Below, in pieces: positions 1 to 10,965 of a stretch of DNA of 64,000 bases. The stretch comes from Brassica napus (Eukaryota > Streptophyta > Magnoliopsida > Brassicales > Brassicaceae). Under the pieces are notes generated by a model. That model saw nothing but the letters and a program-made list of their open reading frames with translations, made no database searches and was not told the origin of the DNA. The stretch lies in NCBI RefSeq assembly GCF_020379485.1, contig NW_026014653.1, positions 372,001-436,000 of the forward strand, given 5' to 3'. Each line of letters opens with the position of its first letter. The first letter of the stretch is position 1. A program made the translations under genes and the position numbers.

Positions 1-2827
1 TTACTCTCTCCTGCTTATACCTCTCATCAAGTATGTGTTCATTGTATGCAAAGCTAATGACAATGGTCAAGGTAAGCTTTTAAAAAGCTTGATCGTTGTT
101 TTGAAACCAAACCGGTTTAGTTTATACTCAATGTTTGTGTGCAGGTGGGACTTTAGCTATATACTCACTGCTTTGTAGACATGCTAAAGTGAAGCTTATC
201 CCGAATCAGCAACGCAGCGATGAGGATCTCACGACTTATAGTCGAACTTTAGTCGCTGAAGGGTCTTTTGCTGCTAAAACAAAGAAGTGGTTAGAGAGTA
301 AAGAATCTAGGAAGAGAGCTCTTCTCTTCGTTGTTCTTCTCGGGACTTGTATGATGATCGGTGATGGTATCTTAACTCCAGCCATCTCTGGTAATTAACA
401 ACCTTCTTGCCTTTCTTTTTTTCTTTCTTTTTTTTTTACCCAAGGTTGATGACAAAACAATCTTCTCATAGTTCTTTCAGCGACTGGTGGGATCAAAGTC
501 AGTAGCCCAAAGATGAGCAGCGGTAACAAAACATTCACTGCACCTTTATGTCAGTTAGTTCTTTCTAACTTTACTACTTGTTGTTGTTGTTGCAGACATT
601 GTTGTGGTTATGTCCATTGTCATTTTAGTAGGCTTGTTCAGTATGCAACACTACGGTACAGACAAAGTCGGGTGGCTCTTTGCCCCTATAGTCTTCATTT
701 GGTTCCTCTTCATTGGAGCCACTGGAATATACAACATCTTCAAACACGATACGCGCGTTTTAAAAGCGTTTTCGCCAACATATGTATACTTATACTTCAA
801 AAGACGAGGGTGAGATGGTTGGATCTCTCTCGGCGGCATTCTTCTCAGCATAACAGGCACTGAGGCTCTATACGCAGACATTGCTTACTTCCCGTTACTA
901 GCGATACAGCTCGCTTTCACCTTCTTTGTGTTTCCTTGTCTTCTTCTATCGTACTGCGGACAAGCTGCGTATCTTGTGAACCACAAGGATCATTACGATG
1001 ACGCATTCTATGCATCTATCCCAAGTTTGTTCCTAAACTTCTTTGCTTTAATGTTCTCTTCATTAGTGCTGAAACTCTCTTTTTGAATGTTTTTTTGACT
1101 CCATAGGGAGTGTATATTGGCCAATGTTTGTAGTCGCCACAGGAGCTGCAATCGTTGGGAGCCAAGCTGCGATATCGGGGACTTACTCGATTATCAAGCA
1201 GGCTGTGTCTCATGGATGTTTTCCTCGTGTTAAAATTGTTCATACTTCCAAGAAATTCGTTGGTCAGATCTATTGCCCTGATATTAACTGGATGCTCATG
1301 CTTGGCTGCATCGCCGTCACTGCTAGTTTCAAGAATCAGAGCCAAATCGGAAATGCATACGGTAAGATGTATGGTGATAGTGATGATATGAAAGGGTTCT
1401 TGCTTATTATTGGAGATAACTTATAGAGCAAGAATATGTATACAAAAAGACTTAAACCTATGTCAACTACAAATAGAGCTTATCAAAATCTTATGATATA
1501 TATCTAAATCAGCAAATCCATGTCACAATAAGATTATATATTATCCTTAGATTTGGGATTCATATACTTCATAGTTGGATTTTAACGGTCTGTAACAATT
1601 GGTCCGCAAAATACACATGTTGCCTCTCAAGTTATCTCGAATACTTATCATCCGACTGTTTTGGTTATATCTTGTTGAGGTTAGGGACTGCGGTTGTGCT
1701 TGTGATGCTTGTGACCACGTTACTAATGGTACTAACCATGCTGCTCGTGTGGAGGTGCCACTGGATCCTTGTCCTTATATTCGCCTTTCTCTCGCTCGTG
1801 GTGGAGCTGTCGTACTTCTCGGCTGTGCTCTTAAAGGTCAACCAAGGAGGCTGGGTTCCGCTAATCATAGCAGCCATCTCTCTTCTAGTAATGTCGGTTT
1901 GGCAGTACGCAACAGTCAAGAAGTATGAGTTCGAAATGCACAGCAAAGTTTCCATGAGTTGGATACTCGGTCTTGGTCCTAGCCTCGGGCTTGTTCGTGT
2001 CCCAGGGATAGGGTTAGTCTACACGGAGTTAGCGAGTGGTGTCCCTCACATCTTCTCTCATTTCATCACTAACCTGCCCGCGATCAACTCTGTGGTAGTC
2101 TTTGTCTGCGTCAAGTACCTTCCGGTCTACACTGTCCCTGAAGAAGAGAGGTTTCTTGTGAAGAGAATCGGACCGAAGAAGTTCAGAATGTTCCGCTGCG
2201 TAGCCAGGTACTGTCCTTTCTTCTTAGATGTTCTTTAGACGAAGCGTTTGAAATCTCTATAAAAAATGTTATAGGTATGGTTACAAAGATCTACACAGGA
2301 AAGACGATGGTTTTGAAAACAAACTGTTAACTAACCTCTCCTCTTTCATCCGAATCGAAACTATGATGGAGCCAGCTTTAACCTCAAGCACCTACAGCAG
2401 CGCGTTCTCAGTCAACTATACACAAGAGTCTAGAGATGAGTTGCTCCGTAACAATAGCAACCACAACAACAACAACAACAACATGGATATGTTCTCATCG
2501 ATGGTGGACTACACTGTGTCAACCCTAGACACGATAGTTCCAGCTGATTCACCCCGTAATGCAACGAGTTTCAGTCAGAACAACACGGTGGAGGAAGAGG
2601 AGGAGGAGGAGGATGAGTTGGAGTTTCTAAAGACATGTAAAGAGTCAGGGGTTGTTCATATCATGGGGAACACTGTGGTGAAAGCAAGAAATGGATCATG
2701 GCTTCCTAAAAGGATTGCGATTGATTATGTATATGCGTTTCTTGATAAGATTTGTAGAGAGAATAGTGTTATCTTACATGTTCCTCATGAAACCCTTTTG
2801 AACGTTGGACAAGTCTTTTATATTTAG
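1..2827 (+). pseudogene. KUP9: KUP9-like K+ transporter, copy A (5'-cut, nonsense mutation)
   Basis: HAK/KUP/KT-type potassium transporter, first of three tandem copies; the 5' part lies outside the window. Exons by comparison with copies B and C: 1-71, 145-390, 472-522, 596-1024, 1107-1361, 1685-2207 and 2275-2827, all with GT-AG borders and the same phases. The family is a multi-pass plasma or endomembrane K+ symporter; [29 protein letters not shown] and the cytosolic C-terminal domain [12 protein letters not shown] are visible. Two oddities: codon 811-813 is TGA where B has CGA (YFKRRG*DGW), truncating the protein in the membrane domain, and the intron that splits this region in B and C is absent, so 596-1024 is one exon. 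The rest of the frame is open, so the loss is recent or the base is a sequencing error. An unstopped allele cannot be excluded. Confidence 0.85.
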
Positions 2828-2987
2828 CTTTTTTCTTCTTTCTATTTCTTTTTTTGTTTTTGTAAAACAACTGCAGATAAAGGGTAATAAAGGATACTAA
2901 TTACAAGACTAGACCATAGAAACTGTTGTATTTTGAAACTGAGATTTCATAAAAAGCTTTTTGCAAGCATTGCAAATAATATTTTTT

Positions 2988-3210
2988 GAGCGGACCTTGT
3001 GGTCTAGTAGTGGACGAGCTTTGGATGCAAACACATTTCGGATTCGATCTTCTTGCTGCGGAAACTAAGTCGCATTGTTCAGCTCACTACAGCTGCGGAT
3101 ACGTCCGTATGAAAATCCGGGAGAGGGCCTATCGTGGACTGCACCTTCCACCCGAGGGTTAGGTCTGTGTCTTTAATAGACCCGGGTTTCACCCTTTACT
3201 TTTTCGAAAA
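2988..3210 (+). mobile_element. SINE-like tRNA-derived retroelement 1
   Basis: About 220 bp starting GAGCGGACCTTGTGGTCTAG, with an A-box-like stretch (TGGTCTAGTAGTGGA) and a B-box-like stretch (GATTCGATCTT) at tRNA-like spacing. It ends in a T/A-rich tail, and AATATTT-like sequence flanks both sides as a possible target duplication. The body is the pyrimidine-rich type seen in crucifer SINEs. Boundaries are approximate. It lies about 160 bp downstream of KUP9-A. Confidence 0.55.
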
Positions 3211-3392
3211 AATATTTTCAACGATATGTTCTTGTTTCCGTAACAAATTCAAACATGAGAATACGAACTTGAGATCAAAGCTTTGTTCTTCGATAATTTA
3301 TAGCTTTCCCTTTCCATCAGTTGATAGTAGATTTACTACATTTTGGAAATATCACACGTTTACGATTGACAAAGAAAATGGCGGCAACAAGT

Positions 3393-4741
3393 GGTGATAT
3401 ATAAAAAAAGAAAGAAAGTGGAGATATATGGGAGCGACTCTCTCTCTCTAGTGATCTCTTCTTCATCTACAAACCCTAGTAGCCACCGTCATCGATTCTG
3501 CCTGGGAGGAGATGGGCTTCGGCATATGCTCTTCTCTGTTTCCCTTTCTCTCTTGTGTTTTTGGCTCTGAATTACGGTGGTGCTGTCTTTTCCGGCAGAG
3601 CTTGAGATATGCGTTAGGAGCCTAGATCTGGTTATTGATGGGTCAGATCTACTCGAATTTTGCCGGATTTGAGGACTTTTAGGCAATGATTCGTTTGTAG
3701 ATTGAGCTTGGTGTGTTCGGTTAAAGCTTCCATCTCTGGCCGTCAATGTCTCCAGCCAGCGTTCACGCTCTCCCTCGCGGTTCAGGCGTAGGAGCTTCTC
3801 TCCTATTTCAGCGGTACTGCTAGTCCTTCTCCTTAGTTCGGTTCCTCTTGCGCAAGTCTCTGTCTTCTCCCCTGCCTTCGTATATTTCTATGTTCCTCCT
3901 CTCTTGTTGGTGTGTTCGTGTTCTCTGAGTTGGTCCTGGTTCTGAAAGTTTGGTTGAGATGAGTGTCTCTGTAGTCAGTCTCTTCACATATCAAGCCTGC
4001 TCTGTGCTCTTCCCTTGCCGTCGGGTGGTCTGTGCCTCTTTCCTTGCCGCCTTATCCTTGTCCATGTGTTCTGTTTCTGTCAAAGGCTTCCCTTGTTTCT
4101 CTCCAGCTTTTCTGACATCGTTGCTCCTCGGTTCTTGCATTGGATGATTCTCGAATTGTGCTTGCCTTGGGTCTTAGTTAGTGACCTAGTCAGTGTCTGT
4201 GCTTCTTTCCCTTGCCGCTCTGATAGGTTCAGATTAGTGATTGCGGCCTGTGCTTCTTCTCTCGCCACCAACATCTTGATCCTCCTCAGGTTTTCACTTC
4301 TGTTGCATCACTCTATCCATGTGCATTCTCCTCTCGAGCAGTTATGTTGACTGTCCAGGTACTCTCCTCATGAACACTTTGTTGCGTAATGTGGGTTTGC
4401 TACTCTTATTTAAACCAAAGGGATCTGGGCCATTTAGAGGTTGATCGGATCTTTGGTCGTCGGTTACTTGGTCTCTGTGCATTGGTAGCTTCTTCTGCCC
4501 TCTCAAGGATTGGCTTAGTACAGGTGGTATGAGCGGTACCTTCAGCTCACTATCCTGTCTCAGTTCACGTGCGCATCTGAAGGCGGTTGGGTTTAGCTCA
4601 TTCTAAGCAGTTTTTGGACTCCTTTTGCTTTTGGGCTTGTCTCTTCTGTTTCGGTTATCACTCTAGAAGCTAAGAATAAGCTAGCAAACTGTTGTACGTT
4701 CTGTAAACTCTTGCATTCAATAGAAATTTTTTGGCAAAAAA
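3393..4741 (+). mobile_element. Candidate non-autonomous non-LTR element with A-tail
   Basis: A 1.35-kb block of distinctive T/C-rich, GC-richer sequence set in AT-rich DNA, ending in GGCAAAAAAAA. AACAAGT occurs immediately before (3386-3392) and after (4742-4748), as expected for a short target duplication. The 5' end has a leader-like CTCTCTCTCT and AAACCCTAG stretch. Frames are short, and no reverse transcriptase or endonuclease motif was seen. It could be a deleted LINE, a Sadhu-like element or a processed transcript of an unknown non-coding gene. Confidence 0.4.
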
Positions 4742-5017
4742 AACAAGTATGTAATTAAAAAAAAATGTTAATAACATGTTTGGCTTTATACTTTAGAAAA
4801 ACACCATTTTTCAGGACATGCAATTATTATTGATACATGTTACACATAAATATAGATGACCATATAATAACATAGACATATATTAGGACATAATTATGAA
4901 TATATTGAGAGTTTAGGCATTAAAAATTGTAGAGATTATAATAACATAGACACATACACGTGAGAAACTAATTTATCAAATAATCTTATGGAGATTTTAG
5001 GTATAATTTTTTTATAG

Positions 5018-5090
5018 AAACATTATATATATATATATATATATATCTAAATTATTATTCAAAATCAGCATTTGGTTTCTTTAATTTAAA

Positions 5091-5130
<40 letters not shown>

Positions 5131-5171
5131 CTAAATTATTATTCAAAATCAGCATTTGGTTTCTTTAATTT

Positions 5172-5234
<63 letters not shown>
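5018..5234. repeat. Composite (AT)n/(AC)n microsatellite, tandemly duplicated
   Basis: Two copies of a unit made of (AT)n, then a 50-bp unique spacer (ATCTAAATTATTATTC to TTTAATTTAAAA), then (AC)n. The spacers, from about 5046 and 5129, look identical, while the dinucleotide tracts differ in length. The second unit ends in a longer (AT)n run. Slippage followed by unequal exchange is the simplest origin. Confidence 0.85.
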
Positions 5235-5239
<5 letters not shown>

Positions 5240-5596
5240 AAGTCTTTACCTTTTTAGTTTGATAGATATTTTCTTTTCTGTTATTTGTAATTTGGGAAAA
5301 TAATTATAAAGAAAAAAGGAAATTAAAATTATAGATCTAATTTAGAACTAAGAAAGAAAAGGAAACCTTAATAAAAGATTTTAATAACAACAATTAGGTA
5401 TAATATTTTTACTTCATTAAAAGATATCTCTCTAATTAAACTTCCTAATAATCAATTTGAAAGCTATAAGTAGAAAACTGACTCCTCTAGCTAGTATTAT
5501 AGAGATATGGCTTTCTCTTTTGACCTAGCCGCTAGTCATCTTACAAGGGGATAGAAGTAGAACGAAGAGAAGACCAAAGGTAATAAGAAGAGAAGA

Positions 5597-5758
5597 ACCG
5601 GGGCATCTAGCTCTGGTGGTAAAGGGTTCACAGCTGTGAGTACCGCCACCTGGGTTCGATTCCCGGCCACTGCGAAATTTAACATTCGGGCCGCAGCGAC
5701 ACAGATTAGTCCCTTGGGCCTGGGAGGCCTTTGGGGAAACTGTGTATAATTCAAAAAA
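5597..5758 (+). mobile_element. SINE-like retroelement 2 inside F-box pseudogene
   Basis: About 160 bp beginning CCGGGGCATCTAGCTCTGGT. Box A-like CTAGCTCTGGTGGTAAAGG and box B GGGTTCGATTCCCGGC are both clear, as in tRNA-derived SINEs, and it ends in poly(A). AATAAGAAG-type sequence directly flanks both sides, which I read as the target-site duplication. The host F-box relic continues in register on either side. Confidence 0.8.
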
Positions 5759-6148
5759 AATAAGAAGAAGAAGGCAAATGGGACATATGCAAGAGCCATG
5801 ACCGCGTCTATTCATGTGGTTGGGCATCGACAACAAGAATGTATTATCATAATACTATTATGTCATCCTTAGTAGTTGACCAAGATTTAACAATCCCAGC
5901 GATGGAAGGCTACTCCGTCTCTCAAGTTTTTCACGGTTTGATGTGCTTTAGGCAAAGTGCTCAAATATATAACACCACCACTAGACAGCTTGTTGTCTTA
6001 CCCGCCATAGAAGAATCTAACATTCTAGTTGAAAACGACAAGTCTAAGAGGATCATGTACTGTATCGGATCTTCACGATCAATATAAAGTGTTTTGCACA
6101 GTTTCAAAACGTGGAGAGAGAGTTTGGAACTTAGTAATATGCATGGGT

Positions 6149-6559
6149 TGTTAGAATGGGAGAATTGATTGAATGAGAGAATTATTGAGAGTTTATTATT
6201 GGAGAATGAAAAACATGAAGAACATAGAGAGAGAGAAAGTAGATCTGAAGATGTAAGAGAAAGAATGAGAGAATAGTTTCCTTAATTTAATTGTGGATCT
6301 GGGTACAAGTATTTAAAGACAAGTGACCTCAGTACACAATATAATAAAATATCTTTTCCTCTCTTCTTCTTCTTCTCTTCAATAAAATCGAGCTTATAAA
6401 ACCCTTATAAAGCCTTATAAAACATTATAAAGTCTGGCAGCTTAATTCTCAAGTCTGGCAGCATAATTCCCAAGTCTGGCAGTTTAATTCTCAAGTCTGG
6501 CAGCTTAATTCTCAAGTCTGGCAGCTTCATCTCTTCACTTCTTGATCTTCATCTCAACA
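6149..6559 (-). repeat. Copia LTR (3' LTR in element sense)
   Basis: 411 bp starting TGTTAGAATGGG and ending TCTCAACA. It contains five copies of a 21-bp unit beginning AAGTCTGGCAG (about 6430-6529). The other LTR has two copies, which together with a 3-bp difference in a CTT run explains the 66-bp length difference. Confidence 0.95.
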
Positions 6560-6571
6560 CTCCCCCTCAAG
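6560..6571 (-). other. Copia polypurine tract
   Basis: On the minus strand this reads as a purine run (TTGAGGGGGAG) directly next to the LTR, the expected second-strand priming site of an LTR retrotransposon. Confidence 0.85.
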
Positions 6572-6700
6572 CTAGACTAAGTGAACTTGTCTAGCTTGGA
6601 AACCATGAAGATCTCCCTCATTAAAAACCTCAACAAGGAAAACCCATTGGGATAAAACCTTGATGAGGGAAAAAGAGTGGAGACTCCATGGTTAAGGGGA

Positions 6701-9700
6701 TCAGCTCCTGGAAGTAAGATCAATGAGTCCAAGCCTTGATAGTATGGACTCTATTGTCTTCTGCCTCGCTGCCTTAGTAAACACATCAGCCAATTGATCC
6801 TCACTCCTTGTGTAACATGGCAGTATTACTCCTAGGACAATCATCTGCCTCACCTTGTGACAATCAACTTCTATGTGCTTTGTTCTCTCATGAAACACAT
6901 AATTAGAAGCGATGTGGATAGCAGCCTGATTATCACAATGCATTGTCATGGGAGTGGTCTGCTCAATACTCAAATGCTTCAATATCCCTTTGATCCACAC
7001 TAGCTCATTTGTCAACTTCAACATGGCTCTATATTCAGCCTCAGCACTAGAACAAGAGACAACCTTATGCTTCTTACTCTTACATGTAACCAAGTTCCCT
7101 CCAATGAAGGTACAATACCCAGTAGTTGATCTCCTATCAACTCTATCTCCAGCCCAGTCAGCATCACAATAACCAACCACCTCTGTACTTCTATTGCATC
7201 CCATCCAGACTCCTTGGCCGCTAGAGCCATTCAAATACCTCAAGATCCTGTCTACCATAATCCAATGGTGCATCTTTGGAGCTTGCATATGCTGGCTAAC
7301 TTGATTCACAGCAAAACATATGTCTGGCCTGGTGATTGTCAAGTAGATCAGCTTCCCAACCATCTTCCTATACAGCTTAGCATCTTCAAATGGTTGATTG
7401 TTTTCAATCTCCTCCTCAAGTAAAACCTTATACCCATCCTCAAGTGGTGTCCTAGCTGTCTTTCCTCCAAGCTTACCAGCGCCCTTCAATAGATCCACAG
7501 TGTACTTCCTTTGAGACATGAACAAGCCCTCCTTAGATCTGCATATCTCAATACCCAGAAAATACTTCATCTCTCCCAAATCCTTGATGTCAAACAATGA
7601 TTTGAGAAACTCCTTAGTAGCCTGGATCCCTGCCTTATCACTTCCTGTGATAATCAAATCATCCACATACACTAGAATCACAATGATCCCTGAAGGTCCT
7701 GTCAAGGTGAAGAGAGTGTGATCCAGTTCAGATTTCCTAAATCCTCTCCCATTGAGAGTTGTACTCAGCTTCCTGTACCAAGCTCTAGGTGACTGTTTCA
7801 GCCCATATATTGCCTTCTTCAATCTCAAGACATTCCCTGGCTTTACTAGATGCTCAAGACCAGGAGGTGGATGCATGTATACTTCATCTTCCAGTTCACC
7901 TTGCAGGAAAGCATTCTTCACATCCATTTGCCACAGATCCCACTCCAAGTTTGTTGCAATGGATAACACAATTCGAATTGTGTGAAGCTTAGCCACTGGT
8001 GCAAAAGTATCAATGTAGTCTTCCCCATAAGTCTGTGTAAACCCTCTTGCCACCAGCCTAGTTTTGCGTCTCTCAATAGTTCCATCTGCCCGGTACTTGA
8101 TTGTGAAGATCCATCTGCTAGACACAACCTTCTTCCCTCTTGGTAATTCACTCTCATACCAAGTGTCATTTCTGATCATTGCATCCCTTTCATCACCCAC
8201 TGAGTTTCTCCAGACCTTATGTTTCATGGCTTCCTCATAAGACCTTGGGATCTCATTCTCATCCAGATTACACATGAAGACCACATGCTCCTCTGGATAT
8301 GTTGCAAACGAACATACTGCTTGAGTCGGATGTGCTACAGCCTCCGCATTGTAGCACATCCTTGTATTCACCAAATTTGATGGATCTTTCTTCACCCTGG
8401 TACTTCTCCTCAGTGGTTGAACCTCTGTTTCTGGTTCCTGAATCCCAACTGACCCGACTGGATTTTGCATAGCTGCATGCTCATCTCTATCAGTCTGCGC
8501 ATCCGATCTTGGACTCTCTCTATCAGCCTGCGCATCTCCATCTGATCTTGGACTCTCTTCTCCTTGTGTCTCTCCTTGATCATGACTTCCTGAATCACTC
8601 TGCTGTTGTTGTTGCACTCCTGATTCAGCTTCACTTCCCCCCTCATGATCAAGAGGGGAGATCCTTTCACTTTCCTCCTCATGAGTACTTGTGCTTCTTG
8701 GTGGTTCTCTTCTTGTTCCCTGATCCTGGGTCATGCTAATCCCAAGATTCTCCAATACCATCCTCAGATTTGTTGCCTTATCTGATGGCATTTGTGGAAG
8801 ATCCTTCAAATCATCCCATATCTTTTCTTCATAATACCCTTTCCCTTCAATGAATTTAACATCTCTAGACACCAACACCCTCCCTGTTGTTGGATCATAG
8901 CACTTATACCCTTTCTGAGTGATAGAGTATCCAATAAACATAGCCTTAGTGCTCTTTGCATCAAGCTTCTTCCTCAGTTCTCCTGGAACCAATACATAGC
9001 AGGTACACCCAAACACTCTCAAATGTTGAATCTGCGGCCTAGACTTGTTCAGCACCTCAAACGGAGATAGATCCCTCAGAACTTTCATTGGCGTCCTGTT
9101 GATGAGATAACACGCTGAGACAACTGCATCACTCCAAAATCTCTTGGGAACATTGGAATGAAACATCATTGATCTTGCTACTTCCATCAGGTGTCTGTTC
9201 TTCCTCTCAGCCACACCATTCTGTTGTGGAGTGTAGGGACAGCTGGTTTGATGAACTATCCCATGCTTCATCAGATGATTCTTGAATGCATGGCTAGTGT
9301 ATTCACCTCCATTGTCTGACCTTAGTACCTTCATAGTAGCATTATACTGATTAGTGACATAAGCTTGGAAGTTTATAAATGCCTCTAACACTCTATCCTT
9401 GGAAGGAAGCAATGTGACCCATGTATACTTAGATTTTTCATCTATGAAAGTCACAAAATACTTATGCTTATCCCTAGATATACATGGAGATGTCCACACA
9501 TCAGAGTGTATTAAGTCAAAGCATTTCTCATAGACAGTTTCAGATGTGGGAAAAACAGTTTTGCAATGCTTCCCTAGTATGCATGCTTCACATTCCAGGT
9601 GATTAACTGATAGATTAGGCATCATGAGCTCAAGGGCGCGAGGGTGAGGATGTCCTAATCTAGCATGCCAAGTAATGCTATCACAATCATCAGCAGTACT

Positions 9701-10831
9701 ACTCATGCATATAGAGATAGAGGGTTTAGAGAGCTTAGTTGATTGTAGCTGGTATAGGTTGTTGGTGCTGCTCCCCTTTCCAATCACTTGACCAGTAATG
9801 AGATCTTGAAACTCAACCTCCTCTGGCCTGAATACTACTTGACATTGCAAGTCAACAGGAGCTCTCTTCACAGATATCAAATTGGAAGTAAACTGAGGCA
9901 GGTACAAGGCTGTTGATTCCCTGTCAAATAGCTTCAAGTTTCCTATCCCTTCTATAGGAATTTTATCTCCATTTGCTATCTGAACATCCCCAGTAGCTGC
10001 TCTCACTTCATCCATCAGGCTCCTATCACTGATCATGTGATGACTGGCTCCAGAATCCACAATAATAGGTTTAAACCTTACTGGCTGAATTCCTTGCTTC
10101 TTAGATGCAATGAGTGCTTTTGCTTCAGCTACAAATGCATCCCACTCTCTTCTGGTAATCACCTCATCAGCTCTACCCTTCTCGTGTCTATTTTTTAATT
10201 CATCCCCATCTTTTATATCTCCTATGTATGCTGAATACAAGCTCTTGCCACTGATTACTTGTTGTAGTTCAGTAATCTGTCTCCTCTCCTCTGGCTGAGT
10301 TGTTGCTTGATTCTGCTTCAACATACCACACACACTCTCTACATCAGGTAGAGTTTCTTCTGTGAGTATCTTCCTGGCCAGTTTATCATAGGACTCATCT
10401 AAACTCAGCAGGAGACTCAAGACTTCATCTTGCTCTAGCCTTCTCTTCAGTACGATTTTATCCAAGGTACTCGGTCTGAGCGCCTTTAACTCTGCCCATA
10501 AGCTCTTAAACCGTTCAAGATGCTTACTGAGCTCTTCTCCATCTTGCTTCAGCTCCTCAATGGCCCGCTTGACCACAAAAACCTTGCCCAGATGGGATCT
10601 GTCCTTATACACAGCTTCCATACTCTCCAACAACTCCTTAGCCGTCCCTTCATGAGTATCAGCTTCCAGGATTGAACTTGAGAGCGACCTTTGGATGATC
10701 CCAAGTGTTCCTTGATTCTCTTGAATCCACTTGCCTTCATCCATCTGCTTCGTAATCACTTCACCTCCACAACTCCACTTATCAGGAGTAACCGGTGTAT
10801 ATAGCTTCACCATGGTGTCGTTTGTTTCCAT
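6701..10831 (-). CDS. Copia gag-pol polyprotein (1376 aa)
   Basis: Single open frame starting METNDTMVKLYTP close to the primer-binding site. Order from the N-terminus: UBN2-type Gag (about 1-220); aspartic protease IIVDSGASHHM (about 255); GAG-pre-integrase and HHCC finger (HARLGH ... CEACILGKHC); integrase D,D,E residues (LIHSDVW, LRSDNGGEY, QNGVAERKNRH); reverse transcriptase with RKTRLVARGFTQ, QMDVKNAFLQGEL and the YVDD active site; RNase H with GYCDADWAGD, SSAEAEYRA and HCDNQAA. No frameshift or stop interrupts it, so it may still be active. I could not find a CCHC zinc knuckle between Gag and protease, where most copia elements have one; this may be a shortened Gag. Confidence 0.96.
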   Translation of the reverse strand: METNDTMVKLYTPVTPDKWSCGGEVITKQMDEGKWIQENQGTLGIIQRSLSSSILEADTHEGTAKELLESMEAVYKDRSHLGKVFVVKRAIEELKQDGEELSKHLERFKSLWAELKALRPSTLDKIVLKRRLEQDEVLSLLLSLDESYDKLARKILTEETLPDVESVCGMLKQNQATTQPEERRQITELQQVISGKSLYSAYIGDIKDGDELKNRHEKGRADEVITRREWDAFVAEAKALIASKKQGIQPVRFKPIIVDSGASHHMISDRSLMDEVRAATGDVQIANGDKIPIEGIGNLKLFDRESTALYLPQFTSNLISVKRAPVDLQCQVVFRPEEVEFQDLITGQVIGKGSSTNNLYQLQSTKLSKPSISICMSSTADDCDSITWHARLGHPHPRALELMMPNLSVNHLECEACILGKHCKTVFPTSETVYEKCFDLIHSDVWTSPCISRDKHKYFVTFIDEKSKYTWVTLLPSKDRVLEAFINFQAYVTNQYNATMKVLRSDNGGEYTSHAFKNHLMKHGIVHQTSCPYTPQQNGVAERKNRHLMEVARSMMFHSNVPKRFWSDAVVSACYLINRTPMKVLRDLSPFEVLNKSRPQIQHLRVFGCTCYVLVPGELRKKLDAKSTKAMFIGYSITQKGYKCYDPTTGRVLVSRDVKFIEGKGYYEEKIWDDLKDLPQMPSDKATNLRMVLENLGISMTQDQGTRREPPRSTSTHEEESERISPLDHEGGSEAESGVQQQQQSDSGSHDQGETQGEESPRSDGDAQADRESPRSDAQTDRDEHAAMQNPVGSVGIQEPETEVQPLRRSTRVKKDPSNLVNTRMCYNAEAVAHPTQAVCSFATYPEEHVVFMCNLDENEIPRSYEEAMKHKVWRNSVGDERDAMIRNDTWYESELPRGKKVVSSRWIFTIKYRADGTIERRKTRLVARGFTQTYGEDYIDTFAPVAKLHTIRIVLSIATNLEWDLWQMDVKNAFLQGELEDEVYMHPPPGLEHLVKPGNVLRLKKAIYGLKQSPRAWYRKLSTTLNGRGFRKSELDHTLFTLTGPSGIIVILVYVDDLIITGSDKAGIQATKEFLKSLFDIKDLGEMKYFLGIEICRSKEGLFMSQRKYTVDLLKGAGKLGGKTARTPLEDGYKVLLEEEIENNQPFEDAKLYRKMVGKLIYLTITRPDICFAVNQVSQHMQAPKMHHWIMVDRILRYLNGSSGQGVWMGCNRSTEVVGYCDADWAGDRVDRRSTTGYCTFIGGNLVTCKSKKHKVVSCSSAEAEYRAMLKLTNELVWIKGILKHLSIEQTTPMTMHCDNQAAIHIASNYVFHERTKHIEVDCHKVRQMIVLGVILPCYTRSEDQLADVFTKAARQKTIESILSRLGLIDLTSRS

Positions 10832-10950
10832 CTACAAGAAGAGAACCTCAACACACTAATAACACAGAATATCCAATCTTCAAGAACACTCACGAACCCA
10901 GAATCTTCAAGAACACAAATTTGCGGAATGAACTCAGGTTTTAGAGTAAC

Positions 10951-10965
10951 CTGGCTCTGATACCA
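10951..10965 (-). other. Copia primer-binding site (tRNA-Met initiator)
   Basis: The minus strand reads TGGTATCAGAGCCAG immediately next to the LTR. This is the usual plant copia primer site, complementary to the 3' end of initiator tRNA-Met, and it fixes the element's orientation as minus. Confidence 0.93.

Noticed and set aside
1665..1955. 96-aa minus-strand frame, and its equivalents in copies B and C
   Set aside because: Antisense of the conserved KUP9 exon 8; repeats in each copy because the sense exon is conserved.
3134..4350. Frames of 64-111 aa around 3134-4350 on both strands
   Set aside because: No domain, no conserved start, and they lie in the A-tailed repeat block and the SINE tail.
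5018..5234. Regular repeats as a CRISPR-like array
   Set aside because: Dinucleotide microsatellite with one duplicated spacer in a plant genome; no constant repeat with different spacers.
5525..5836. 87-103 aa minus-strand frames
   Set aside because: They read the SINE and F-box relic backwards; composition follows the repeat.
7214..9070. Several plus-strand frames of 60-90 aa
   Set aside because: Shadows of the copia polyprotein on the other strand.
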